Positions 8,488 to 21,961 of a stretch of DNA of 64,000 nucleotides are shown in pieces. A program made the position numbers and the translations under genes. Numbering within the stretch: position 1 is the stretch's first letter; every line of letters begins with the position of its first letter. Source of the DNA: Roseateles noduli. GTDB lineage: Bacteria; Pseudomonadota; Gammaproteobacteria; Burkholderiales; Burkholderiaceae_C. The stretch covers positions 1 through 64,000 of the forward strand of contig NIOE01000012.1 in assembly GCA_002205125.1 (NCBI GenBank), read 5' to 3'. The notes beneath the pieces were generated by a model, which worked only from the letters and a program-made list of their open reading frames with translations, made no database searches and was not told the DNA's origin.

Positions 8488-11400
8488 GCTTCACCAGCAC
8501 CTGCCGCAGCCGCTGCGCGTCGATCGGCTTGGTGAGGAACTCGTTCATCCCGGCGGCGAGCGCCTCGTCGCGTTCCTGGACCAGCGCCGCCGCCGTCAAC
8601 GCGATGATCGGCAGCTCGGTCGCGTCGTAGCGCTGGCGCAGTTGCCGTGTCGCCTCGTGGCCGCTCATGACCGGCATCTGCACGTCCATCAGCACCGCAT
8701 CGAAGGGCTTTCCCATGCTGGCCGCGGCCGTCACCGCCTCCACCGCCTGGCTGCCGTCGCTGGCCTGCGAAACCTCCGCGCCCCATTGCTCGAGCATGGC
8801 CACGGCGATCATCATGTTCACCGGGTTGTCCTCGACCATCAGGATGCGGCGTCCCGCCAACTCCACGTTCTCCGCCGGTGCACGGCGCTGCGCGCTCACC
8901 GGCGCCGGCGCCGCAGGCAGCGGCAGCTCGGCCCAGAAGGTCGCGCCCGCGCCGGGCTGGCTGTCTACACCCACATCGCCTCCCATCAAGGTCGCCAGTT
9001 CGCGGCAGATCGACAGGCCCAGACCCGTGCCGCCGTAGCGGCGCGTGGTCGATTCGTCGGCCTGCGTGAACGGTTGGAAGAGCCGCTCGTGCATCGCCTC
9101 CGCGATGCCGGGGCCGGTGTCGCTGACCTCGACGCGCAGGCGTCGCTCGTCCAGCCGGCGCACCCGCACCGCGACGCGGCCCTGCTCGGTGAACTTCAGC
9201 GCGTTGCTCAGGTAGTTGCTCAGGATCTGCCGCGTGCGCACCGGATCGCCGATCACCCAGGCGGGCACCGCGTCGTCGACGTCGATGCTGAAGCCCAGCC
9301 CGCGCGCCTGCGCCAGCGTCAGGTAACCCATCCGCATCGTCGCCAGCATGTCGCGCAGCGCGAAAGGCACGGTCTCCAGCGTCAGCCGGCCGGCCTCGAT
9401 CTTGGACAGGTCCAGGATGTCCGACATCAGACCCGACAGACTCTCCGCGCTGTCCACCATCTGGTCCAGGTAGTGGCTGCGCGTGTCGCCGTTCAGGTCG
9501 GGCTGCTGCAGCAGCCGCGCCAGGCCGACCAGGCCGTTCAGCGGCGTGCGGATCTCGTGGCTGATGTTGGCCAGGAAGGCGCTCTTGGCACGGTTGGCGG
9601 CTTGCGCCTCGTCCTTGGCCTGCGCGAGCGCGGCCTCGACGCGTCGACGCTCCGTCACGTCTTCCATGATCCAGATCGTGCCGCCGCGGCTGGGGTGGTT
9701 CGGGTCCACCGCGCGCGCCAGGATCCGGCACAGGAAGCGGCTGCCGTCGCGGCGCCGCATGAGGCGCTCGACCTCCACCTGCTCGCCCGCCGCCAGGCGC
9801 GGACCGAGCTCGTGGCCGACGTCGTCGTAGTCCTCCGCGCTGGGCCACACCACGCTGCCGGCCTGGCCGATCAGCCCACCCGCGGGCCAGCCGAACATCT
9901 CCTCCACCAGCCGGTTCGCCTGAACGAAATGCTGGTCGCGCGTCAGCGCGATGCCGATCGACGCGTTCTCCAGGATCGCCGCATGGACCAGCCGCGTGCG
10001 CTCGGTGTCGCTGACGTCGCGGGAATTGACGACCAGGTAGGACATGCCGTCCATCACGAAGGGCGCCGCCGACAGCAGCATCGGGATCGGCTGTCCGTGC
10101 CGGTTGGCGAAGGCCGCCGGCATGTCGCTGACGCGGCCGTGCAGGCGCAGCGCCTCGACCAGCCGCTCGCGGTCGGCGATGTCCTGCCAGATGCCCAGCT
10201 CTTCCGAGCTGCGGCCCAGCACCTCGTCGGCGGTGTAGCCGCTGACCAGCTCGAAGGTCTTGTTGACCATCACGTAGCGGCCGCTGACGGTCTCGGTCAG
10301 CGTGACGACGTCGGGGCTGGTCGCGAACAGGTGCGACAGCAGTGCCTCCGAGCGCCGCAGCGCGTCCTGCGCACGCGAGGTCTCAGTCTGGTCGATGAAG
10401 AAGGACAGCGTCGCCGGCCCGGTGGCCGCGTCCACACGCACGCTGGTGGCCTGCACCAGGCGGCGGCGGCGCGAGAGCGTGCGCAGCCGGAATTCCGTCA
10501 TCGGCAGCATCGCGCCGACGGGCAGCGCCTCGATCTTGGCGGCGCGCTGGCGGGCGCGTTCCTCGTCGCCGGGCTCGTAGTGCGAGAACAGATCCTGCCC
10601 GATCATCGACGAGCGCTGCGTGTAGCCGAACATCGCCATCGCCGCCGGGTTGGCGTCCATCACGCGGCCCCAGCGGTGCAGCACCAGCGGCGACGGCGAG
10701 CGGCGGAACAGCTCGCGGTAACGCGTCTCGGTGGCCACCATGGCCTGCTCGGTCTGGACCTCGTCGGTGACGTCGCGGCCCACGCCCCAGTAGCCGCGGA
10801 AGTTGCCCTTGGCGTCGAATCGCGGCTCGCCGCTGATGGACACGTAGTGCAGCGCGCCGTCCTCGGACGTGCGGCGCATCACCAGGCCGCGGAAGGGCCG
10901 GTGGGATTCGAGGTCGGCGCGGTGCGCGTCGAGCTCCTCGTCGGAGAGGCCCAGGTGTTCGATCTCCCACGGCGCGCGGCCAAGACGCTCGGCCATCGAC
11001 AGGCCCGAGGAGCCCGGGGTGTGCTCGGTCAGATGCGTGAAGCGGAACTGGCGATCCATCTCCCAGTACCAGTCCGCCGCCATGTTGAGCAGGTGGCGGA
11101 AGCGCGCATGGCGGTCGTTGACCTCCTGCATCGCGCGTCGGATCAGCTTGGCCGTACCCAGGCCGACGACCAGCCCCGAGGTCAGCAGCAGCAACTGGGT
11201 CAGCAGCCGCGCGGTGAGCCCGATCGGCGCGGCGCCGACGTGGATCCAGCCGCTCAGCTCTGCCGAGGCCAGCCCGCCGAGCGCGGCCAGTCCCAGCCCG
11301 AAGAGCGACAGACCCGCGCCCAGGCCGATCATGCCGGTGCCCAGCGCGACCATCAGGCCCATGATGCCGAGGCTCGCGGCGTTGAGGCCGAGCTGGCGCG

Positions 11401-11758
11401 ACACCGCCAGCGACAGCGCCGTGGCCATGGCCAGGCACATCAGCGCGACGGCCGCGGCGGGACCGTGGTGGGAAGGGAGCCGCCACAGCATCGCCAGGCC
11501 GGCGAAGGTGGTCACGAGGGCGAGCACGGGAGGCAGCAGCCCGCCCAGGGGTTCCGTGGCGCCCGCGCTGGCGAGCAGCAGCAGGCCGGCCATGCCGGAC
11601 AGCAGCACGCAGGCCGCCATGAACAGCCGCGCGGCGCGCCATTGCAGCTTCGCGGGCAGACTGTCGCCGCGCGACAGTTCGTGCCCCACCAGACTGCTCA
11701 GATCGTCCTGGGAATCCTTGCTCACTCGACCCCGCCCCAACTCGTTATGGATGGACAT
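8474..11758 (-). CDS. Hybrid sensor histidine kinase with multiple PAS domains
   Basis: A 1,094-residue hybrid kinase. Several hydrophobic helices in the first 200 residues form a membrane module (for example [14 protein letters not shown]). About four PAS domains follow (segments such as [59 protein letters not shown]). Next come a HisKA domain with His734 ([12 protein letters not shown]), an ATPase domain ([24 protein letters not shown]) and a C-terminal receiver with Asp1025 (AVLMDVQMP). The ATG at 11758 has AAGGAG upstream; the longer frame lacks one. No output regulator or HPt protein is adjacent, so phosphotransfer must go to a partner elsewhere. The signal is unknown. Confidence 0.9.
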   Translation of the reverse strand: MSIHNELGRGRVSKDSQDDLSSLVGHELSRGDSLPAKLQWRAARLFMAACVLLSGMAGLLLLASAGATEPLGGLLPPVLALVTTFAGLAMLWRLPSHHGPAAAVALMCLAMATALSLAVSRQLGLNAASLGIMGLMVALGTGMIGLGAGLSLFGLGLAALGGLASAELSGWIHVGAAPIGLTARLLTQLLLLTSGLVVGLGTAKLIRRAMQEVNDRHARFRHLLNMAADWYWEMDRQFRFTHLTEHTPGSSGLSMAERLGRAPWEIEHLGLSDEELDAHRADLESHRPFRGLVMRRTSEDGALHYVSISGEPRFDAKGNFRGYWGVGRDVTDEVQTEQAMVATETRYRELFRRSPSPLVLHRWGRVMDANPAAMAMFGYTQRSSMIGQDLFSHYEPGDEERARQRAAKIEALPVGAMLPMTEFRLRTLSRRRRLVQATSVRVDAATGPATLSFFIDQTETSRAQDALRRSEALLSHLFATSPDVVTLTETVSGRYVMVNKTFELVSGYTADEVLGRSSEELGIWQDIADRERLVEALRLHGRVSDMPAAFANRHGQPIPMLLSAAPFVMDGMSYLVVNSRDVSDTERTRLVHAAILENASIGIALTRDQHFVQANRLVEEMFGWPAGGLIGQAGSVVWPSAEDYDDVGHELGPRLAAGEQVEVERLMRRRDGSRFLCRILARAVDPNHPSRGGTIWIMEDVTERRRVEAALAQAKDEAQAANRAKSAFLANISHEIRTPLNGLVGLARLLQQPDLNGDTRSHYLDQMVDSAESLSGLMSDILDLSKIEAGRLTLETVPFALRDMLATMRMGYLTLAQARGLGFSIDVDDAVPAWVIGDPVRTRQILSNYLSNALKFTEQGRVAVRVRRLDERRLRVEVSDTGPGIAEAMHERLFQPFTQADESTTRRYGGTGLGLSICRELATLMGGDVGVDSQPGAGATFWAELPLPAAPAPVSAQRRAPAENVELAGRRILMVEDNPVNMMIAVAMLEQWGAEVSQASDGSQAVEAVTAAASMGKPFDAVLMDVQMPVMSGHEATRQLRQRYDATELPIIALTAAALVQERDEALAAGMNEFLTKPIDAQRLRQVLVKLTAD

Positions 11759-11955
11759 GCCCTTTCTCTCCTTGGAAAGGTCCGGGGCGAGCGGCGTGCC
11801 AGATCGGCAGGCGACGGCCCGGAATTGCAACGTCCGGTAACGGAGTCTCGGCGAGCGGAGGGGGTTCTGGAGAGGAGAGGAATCCCCAAACGCGTCCAGT
11901 TCGGTGCGCGTCCGGGGTTTCTGCCAATTAGTTGGCGGGCGTCAGCGGCCGGGGA

Positions 11956-12786
11956 TCAGGCGCTCGCCGGGGGACGCAGGGCGTCGCGTGTCGCCAGCGC
12001 CACACGGCGCGCGGCGGCGGCGAAGTCCTCGCCGGCGGACGCGTACAGCACGGCGCGGGAGGAATTCACGATCACCGTGCCGCCGCCCTGGCGCCAGCCG
12101 GCGGAGACCGTGGCCGCCGCGTCGCCGCCCTGGGCGCCGACGCCTGGGATCAGCAGCGGCAGCGTGGGGGCGAGTTCGCGCACGCGCTCGATCTCCTTCG
12201 GGTAGGTCGCGCCGACCACCAGGCCCAGCTGGCCGTTGACGTTCCAGTCGCCCTCGGCCAATGCGGCCAGGTGCTCGAACAGGCGCGGCTGGCCCGGCAC
12301 GTCGGCCAGGCGCTGCATCTGCCAGTCGTCGCCGCCCGGGTTGGAGGTGCGGCACAGCAGGAAGGCGCCCTTGTCGGCGTAGCGCAGGTAGGGCTCGACG
12401 CTGTCGCGGCCCATGAAGGGCGACAGCGTCACCGCGTCGGCCTGGTAGCGCTCGAAGGCCTCGCGGGCGTACTGCTCGGCGGTGGCGCCGATGTCGCCGC
12501 GCTTGGCGTCCAGGATCACGGGGACGTGCGGCGCGTTGCGCTTGATGTGGGCCATCAGCTGCTCGAGCTGGTCCTCGGCGCGGTGCGCGGCGAAGTAGGC
12601 GATCTGCGGCTTGTACGAACTCACCACGTCCTTGGTGGCGTCGACGATGGCGGCGCAGAAGTCGTAGATCCGGCCGGCGTCGCCCTTCCAGTGGGTCGGG
12701 AACTTCGCGGGGTCGGGATCCAGCCCGACGCACAGCAGGGAGTCGTTCAGGCGCTCGGCCGCCTGGAGCTTCGACATGAATTTCAT
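11956..12786 (-). CDS. pyrF: Orotidine 5'-phosphate decarboxylase
   Basis: A 276-residue enzyme converting OMP to UMP, the last step of de novo pyrimidine synthesis in the cytosol. The catalytic charge array is present as DAKRGDIG (Asp93, Lys95, Asp98). The length and motifs such as LCVGLDPDP and GVGAQGGD fit the longer type-2 PyrF of actinobacteria and Burkholderiales rather than the E. coli type. The ATG at 12786 was chosen because upstream codons run into the divergent acetyltransferase; a second ATG lies three codons later. It is monocistronic. Confidence 0.95.
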   Translation of the reverse strand: MKFMSKLQAAERLNDSLLCVGLDPDPAKFPTHWKGDAGRIYDFCAAIVDATKDVVSSYKPQIAYFAAHRAEDQLEQLMAHIKRNAPHVPVILDAKRGDIGATAEQYAREAFERYQADAVTLSPFMGRDSVEPYLRYADKGAFLLCRTSNPGGDDWQMQRLADVPGQPRLFEHLAALAEGDWNVNGQLGLVVGATYPKEIERVRELAPTLPLLIPGVGAQGGDAAATVSAGWRQGGGTVIVNSSRAVLYASAGEDFAAAARRVALATRDALRPPASA

Positions 12787-12856
12787 GTGCGGTATTGTCC
12801 CGCTTTTGCTTGAGATCACATCCGGGGACGACGTCCCCGGGCGCTGGGAGGCGGGG

Positions 12857-13624
12857 ATGGACGTGTTGAGAACGGCGCGACTGCGCCTGCGGTGGTTCCG
12901 GCAATCGGATGCGGCCTTCGTGCGCGGGCTGCTCAACGAGCCGGCCTGGATCGAGCACATCTACGACGCGCAGGTGCGCACCGACGAGCAGGCCGCGGCC
13001 TGGATCCGCGAGCGGCTGGAGGCGCGCTACTGGCTGCTGGGCTACGGGTTCTGGGCCGTCGAGCGGCTGGAGGACGGCGAACTGCTCGGCCTGGCCGGCG
13101 TGATCCAGCGCGAGGGGCTGCCGCATCCGGACATCGGCTACGGCTTCCCGGCGCGGTTCTGGGGCCACGGCTACGCGCGGGAAGCCGCGGCGGCGACCTT
13201 CGACTACTGTCGGCAGGTGCTCGGTCTGCGGCACCTGCTGGGCACCACGGCACCGGAGAACCATCCGTCGGGACGGGTGCTGATCGCGATCGGCATGACC
13301 GACGAGGGCTTGCAGCAGACGGAGGCGCATGAGGGCGAGTCGCGGGTGCACTCGTGGCATGACCCGGCACCGCCCGGCGACGCCGAGGAGATCGCCGCGC
13401 TGCGCCGCCGATGGCATGCCGCGCTGCGAGGCCCGGCCCGTGCGGCGCTGATGGCCTGCGTGACGCCGGAGACCGTCGACCGCGTGATGGCCAGCCGCAC
13501 CGACCTGTCCCCGCAGGCGATGGATCACCTGGCGCAGCGCTGGGCGCCGCTGGCGGACGATCCCACGCTGCGGGCGGTGAGAACGCCCGCGGGCTGGCGG
13601 CTGGAAGTGCCGGCGGATCGCTGA
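12857..13624 (+). CDS. GNAT acetyltransferase with C-terminal extension
   Basis: A 255-residue protein whose first 160 residues match the RimJ/RimL-type acetyltransferase fold. It opens with [11 protein letters not shown], has the acetyl-CoA loop region near [15 protein letters not shown], and [18 protein letters not shown]. The last 85 residues are an unassigned helical extension absent from typical 170-180 residue relatives. ATG at 12857 follows GGGAGGCGGGG. It is divergent from pyrF with about 70 bases between starts. The acceptor is unknown: protein N-terminus, antibiotic or small amine are all possible. Confidence 0.8.
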   Translation: MDVLRTARLRLRWFRQSDAAFVRGLLNEPAWIEHIYDAQVRTDEQAAAWIRERLEARYWLLGYGFWAVERLEDGELLGLAGVIQREGLPHPDIGYGFPARFWGHGYAREAAAATFDYCRQVLGLRHLLGTTAPENHPSGRVLIAIGMTDEGLQQTEAHEGESRVHSWHDPAPPGDAEEIAALRRRWHAALRGPARAALMACVTPETVDRVMASRTDLSPQAMDHLAQRWAPLADDPTLRAVRTPAGWRLEVPADR

Positions 13625-13755
13625 AAGCCATGCAGATCCCGCGCGGAGCCCGGGCAGAGCGCGAGCGAATGACCACGCAGGGCCCGCGCGCGTGCGCAGG
13701 CGCGCTTAAGCGTGGCTGAAGTCGGCGGGGCGGGGCCTCGCCTATGCTCGCTGCC

Positions 13756-14463
13756 ATGGACATTTCTGCTCAGCCCGCCGCGCGCATCCTGCTCATCGAG
13801 GACGACGAGCGCCTGGCGCAACTGGTCGCCGATGCGCTCAGCAAGGCCAACTACGCGGTGACCGTCTGCGGCGACGGCCTGGCGGGCGAGGCGCTGATGC
13901 GGCAGGAGCCCTTCGAGCTGGTGCTGCTGGACGGCCACCTGCCGGGCAAGGACGGCTTCGACGTGCTGCGCGACACGCGCCGCGATTTCGCCGGCCGCAT
14001 CGTGATGCTGACCGCGCGTGACGACGACATCGACCAGGTGCTCGGCCTGGAGGGCGGTGCCGACGACTACATCGCCAAGCCGGTGGCGCCGCGCGTGCTG
14101 CTGGCGCGGCTGAAGGCGCTGCTGCGCCGCGATGCGCTGCCGGCGGCGCACCCGATCGGCGAGGCGCTGCATTTCGGTCCGCTGACGCTGCTGCCGCAGT
14201 CGCGCGAGCTGCGCCTGAACGGCGAGCCGGTGGTGCTCACCACGGCCGAGTACGAGCTGCTGAACTTCCTGGCGCATCGCGCCGGGCAGGTCGTCAGCCG
14301 CGACGACATCATGCAGGGGCTGCGCGGGCTGGAGTTCGACGGGCTGGACCGCGCGATCGACGCGCGCATCTCGCGGCTGCGCAAGAAGATCGGCGACGAC
14401 GCGCAGGCGCCGGTGCGGATCAAGACGGTGCGCGGGCAGGGCTACCTCTTCGCGATCGACTGA
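13756..14463 (+). CDS. rstA: OmpR-family response regulator, RstA-like
   Basis: A 235-residue regulator: receiver domain with acidic triad E15-D16-D17, phospho-acceptor Asp59 (VLLDGHLPG) and Lys108 (YIAKPV), then an OmpR winged helix (TTAEYELLNFLA to VRGQGYLFAID). It is followed by an RstB-like kinase; the stop and next start share one base (TGATG), so translation is coupled. I placed the start at the ATG at 13756; an ATG 12 bases upstream would add MLAA. A beta-barrel outer-membrane gene lies immediately downstream of the pair and is a plausible target. Confidence 0.88.
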   Translation: MDISAQPAARILLIEDDERLAQLVADALSKANYAVTVCGDGLAGEALMRQEPFELVLLDGHLPGKDGFDVLRDTRRDFAGRIVMLTARDDDIDQVLGLEGGADDYIAKPVAPRVLLARLKALLRRDALPAAHPIGEALHFGPLTLLPQSRELRLNGEPVVLTTAEYELLNFLAHRAGQVVSRDDIMQGLRGLEFDGLDRAIDARISRLRKKIGDDAQAPVRIKTVRGQGYLFAID

Positions 14464-15779
14464 TGGCCGCGATCACGCTGCGCGCCTCGCTGCTGCGGAT
14501 GGCGCTGGGACTCGGGCTGGCGGTGCTGGCGCTGATCCTGCTCGTCGAAGGACTGGTGCTGATCGGCGCGTCCGAGGTCACCAACGACTACGTCCGCAAC
14601 TTCATGCGCGGCACGGTGGACCTGCTGGTGCGGGATCTCTCGCCGCTCGATCCGCCGGCGCGGCGCGAGCGCGTGCGCGAGCTCGACGCGCAGTTCGACT
14701 ATCCGGTGCGGCTGATCCGCACCGACCTCGCGCAGCTCAGCGCGGATCAGCGCCGCCGGCTGGAACGCGGCGAGGTGCTGGTCACCGGATTCAACCGACG
14801 CATCTACGCGGCGTTGCCGGGCGAGCCGGATCAGCTGCTGCTGCTCGGGCCGCTCGATTCCAAGCGGGCCGGGGAACTGCCGAAGGAACTCGCCGCGCAG
14901 CTGGGCGTGGCGGTCGTCATCGCCCTGGCGGTCGCGCTGATCGCGTGGTGGCAGTTGAGACCGTTGTGGCGCGATCTGCGCGGCTTGCAGCGCGCGGCCG
15001 AGCGATTGAGCGCGGGGCGGCTCGACACCGAGCTGCCGCCGTTGAAGAGCCGGCTCTTTGCGCCGGTCGCCGCGGCGACGCGCGCGATGCTGGAGCGGCT
15101 GGCCGCCGCGATGGCGACGCAGCGCGAGCTGACGGGTGCGGTGTCGCATGAGTTGCGCACGCCGTTGGCGCGGCTGCGGTTCGCGGTGGATGCGCTCGTC
15201 GACGAGGACGACCGCGATCGTCGCGAACAGGCGGTGATGGCGTGCGAGCGCGACATCGCGGAGCTCGACGAGCTCATCGATGCGAGCCTGACGCTGGCGC
15301 GGCTCGACATGGGCGCGCTGCAGCCGCACGTGATGCAGGGCAACCTGGGCGACATGCTCGCGAAGGAGGCGGCGTCGCTGGCGCCCTTGCTCGACGGCAA
15401 GGCGCTCGACACCGACCTGCGGCTGCCCGACGCGTTGCCCTTCGATGAACGGCTGCTGCCTTACGCGATCCGCAACGGGCTGCGCAACGCGGCGCGGTAC
15501 GCGAAGGGCCGCATCCTGCTGACCGCGTGGGTCGAGGCGGGGCAGCTCTGGCTCGCGATCGACGACGACGGCGAAGGCGTGCCGCCCTCGCTGCGCGAAG
15601 CAGCCTTCGAGCCCTTCAAGCGCCTCGAACGCAAGGGGCGCGGCACGCGCGGCTTCGGCCTGGGGCTGGCCATCGTGCGACACGTCGCGCATGCGCACGG
15701 CGGACACGCGCGCCTGGGCGAAGCGCCGCGCCTCGGCGGCGCGCGGCTGCTGCTGTATTGGCCGGCCGAAGCGGTCTGA
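14463..15779 (+). CDS. rstB: Sensor histidine kinase, RstB-like
   Basis: A 438-residue kinase. Membrane segments lie at about residues 13-36 and 146-163, enclosing a periplasmic domain of about 110 residues. A HAMP linker (LRPLWRDLRGLQRAAERL) and HisKA box with His229 (GAVSHELRTPLARLRF) follow, then an ATPase domain (NGLRNAARYA, DDDGEGVP, GFGLGLAI). The HAMP start LRPLWRDL and overall size resemble E. coli RstB. It pairs with the coupled upstream regulator. The stimulus is not evident from sequence; in enterics RstAB responds to acid and low magnesium via PhoPQ, which need not hold here. Confidence 0.88.
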   Translation: MAAITLRASLLRMALGLGLAVLALILLVEGLVLIGASEVTNDYVRNFMRGTVDLLVRDLSPLDPPARRERVRELDAQFDYPVRLIRTDLAQLSADQRRRLERGEVLVTGFNRRIYAALPGEPDQLLLLGPLDSKRAGELPKELAAQLGVAVVIALAVALIAWWQLRPLWRDLRGLQRAAERLSAGRLDTELPPLKSRLFAPVAAATRAMLERLAAAMATQRELTGAVSHELRTPLARLRFAVDALVDEDDRDRREQAVMACERDIAELDELIDASLTLARLDMGALQPHVMQGNLGDMLAKEAASLAPLLDGKALDTDLRLPDALPFDERLLPYAIRNGLRNAARYAKGRILLTAWVEAGQLWLAIDDDGEGVPPSLREAAFEPFKRLERKGRGTRGFGLGLAIVRHVAHAHGGHARLGEAPRLGGARLLLYWPAEAV

Positions 15780-16000
15780 AACGGCCTGAAGCGCCGCCGC
15801 AATGGGCGCTCTCCGCCCCGCGTGAAGCTTCGTCAAGCGCTGCGTACGCGGCTGTCATCGACCGTCACACAAGCGCTCAACTCGCGCCACAGACGCGGCG
15901 GGGTCGAATTCCCAGAATGAGCTCCATGTCGAACGAGCCTGATCACTGACCCAGGCGACCCGGAACGACAGATCGATCAACAGCTCTGAAGGAGTTCCAG

Positions 16001-16573
16001 ATGAACAGCAACAACAACACCCGCCCCTCGATCAACGGCAAGAAGGCCGGTCTGCTGGCCGCCGCAGCCGTCGCGCTGACCCTGGGCGTGGGCGTCGCGC
16101 ACGCCGATCCGGTGACCCCGTATTACATCGGCGGCGACGTCGGCAAGGCGTCGCAGCGTGTGGACGGCAATTCGCAGAAGCGCTCGTCGGACAGCTACAG
16201 CATCTTCGGCGGCTACAAGTTCAACGAGAACTTCGCGGCTGAAGTGGGCTACACCGACCTGGGCAAGGTCGACTTCGGCGGCGTGACCGCGAAGAACAAG
16301 GTGTACTCGCTGGACGGCATCGCCCGCGCCCCGCTGGGCAAGGGCTTCGGCGTCTACGGCAAGGTCGGCGTGGCCTACGCCGAGCGCGACTTCAGCAACG
16401 GCCTGGGCGACAAGGACAAGACCGGCCTGAAGCTGGGTGTCGGCGTCGACTACGCGCTGACCAAGAACGTCTCGCTGCGTGCCGAAGCCACCCGCTTCAA
16501 CAACATGCCGGATGCCAACGGCTTCAACAAGAAGGACGATCGTCTGAGCATGGGCCTGGCCTACCAGTTCTGA
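16001..16573 (+). CDS. Outer-membrane beta-barrel protein (opacity/OmpX-like)
   Basis: A 190-residue precursor with a clear Sec signal (AGLLAAAAVALTLGVGVAHA, cleaved before DPVTPYY) and about eight alternating amphipathic strands ending in aromatic Phe (SMGLAYQF), the signature needed for BAM insertion. The pattern YYIGGDVGKA, YSIFGGYKFN, AAEVGYTDLG fits the OmpA-like/opacity porin barrel class. A strong ribosome site (GAAGGAG) precedes ATG, and an intrinsic terminator follows, so it is its own transcription unit. It lies behind the RstA/RstB-like pair. Small barrels of this type serve in adhesion or stress resistance; no specific function is shown. Confidence 0.85.
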   Translation: MNSNNNTRPSINGKKAGLLAAAAVALTLGVGVAHADPVTPYYIGGDVGKASQRVDGNSQKRSSDSYSIFGGYKFNENFAAEVGYTDLGKVDFGGVTAKNKVYSLDGIARAPLGKGFGVYGKVGVAYAERDFSNGLGDKDKTGLKLGVGVDYALTKNVSLRAEATRFNNMPDANGFNKKDDRLSMGLAYQF

Positions 16574-16672
16574 TCGACCGACGACGGTTGACCGGTGCCG
16601 ACTCCCCCCGGCACCGGGCCTGACGGGGGCTGCTCCGAGCGACACCCGAAACCCCGATTCCCCGCCAGGTAC

Positions 16673-16704
16673 AAGGGCAGTGCAGAAATGCGCTGCCCTT
16701 TTTT
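16673..16704 (+). terminator. Intrinsic terminator after outer-membrane barrel gene
   Basis: An 11-bp stem (AAGGGCAGTGC / GCGCTGCCCTT with one G-T pair) around a 6-base loop is followed by TTTT, 100 bases past the barrel gene stop. Confidence 0.85.
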
Positions 16705-16721
16705 CATTGGCGCGCAACGAG

Positions 16722-16746
16722 AAAGGCCCGGCAGAGCCGGGCCTTC
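16722..16746 (-). terminator. Intrinsic terminator of purB
   Basis: A perfect 10-bp stem (AAGGCCCGGC / GCCGGGCCTT, loop AGA) stands about 50 bases beyond the purB stop. On the minus strand it is followed by TTTCTCGTT, making it the probable purB terminator and, with the neighbouring hairpin, insulating the two convergent units. Confidence 0.75.
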
Positions 16747-16793
16747 GATCGGTGTGACGCTGTCGCGCCGTCGCGGCGGGCGCCGCGCGATCG

Positions 16794-21428
<4,635 letters not shown>

Positions 21429-21443
21429 TTACCGCTTCGTTCG

Positions 21444-21953
21444 ATGCTTTCCCTGGCTTCCGATGGCGCCGCACCGCGCCTGATCCGCGTGCATCAGATG
21501 GACCCTCTCGCGTGGGCGCCGCTGCTCGCGGCCAGCGAGAGCGAGGGGCGGCAGATGCTGCGCCGGCTGATGGACGAATGGCGCAGCGGCGCCAACCGCT
21601 ACGAGCAGCCCGGTGAATCGCTGTGGGCCTGGCTTGACGCGCACGGGCAGGTCGTCGCGGTGGGCGGGCTCAACGTCGAGCCGCCGCCCGGACGTCCCGG
21701 CACCGGCCGCATGCGCCGCTTCTACGTGCATCCCGACTGGCGCGGCCACGGCCTGGCCAAGCGCCTCGTGAACGCCGTGCTCGCCAGCGCGCAGGGGCAC
21801 TTCAGCCGCCTGCACGTGAACTGCGAAGGCGACGATTCCGCGACCTTCTGGACCCGCTGCGGATTCGCGCCGATCGACGCACGCCTGGATGCCATCGAGC
21901 GTCCCGCGCGATACACGCACGTGCGGCTGCTGCCGCAGTTCCAGGCGGCCTGA
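21444..21953 (+). CDS. GNAT family acetyltransferase
   Basis: A 169-residue N-acetyltransferase. The acetyl-CoA binding motif A is clear: RRFYVHPDWRGHGLAKRLV, followed by the beta-5/alpha-4 segment LHVNCEGDDSATFWTRCGF typical of GNAT proteins. No signal peptide. It runs convergently into the surface-protein gene, whose stop is 8 bases away. The substrate is unknown. About 205 bases separate it from the upstream lipoprotein gene; apart from the hairpin I see nothing there. Confidence 0.85.
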   Translation: MLSLASDGAAPRLIRVHQMDPLAWAPLLAASESEGRQMLRRLMDEWRSGANRYEQPGESLWAWLDAHGQVVAVGGLNVEPPPGRPGTGRMRRFYVHPDWRGHGLAKRLVNAVLASAQGHFSRLHVNCEGDDSATFWTRCGFAPIDARLDAIERPARYTHVRLLPQFQAA

Positions 21954-21961
21954 TCTCCGGA

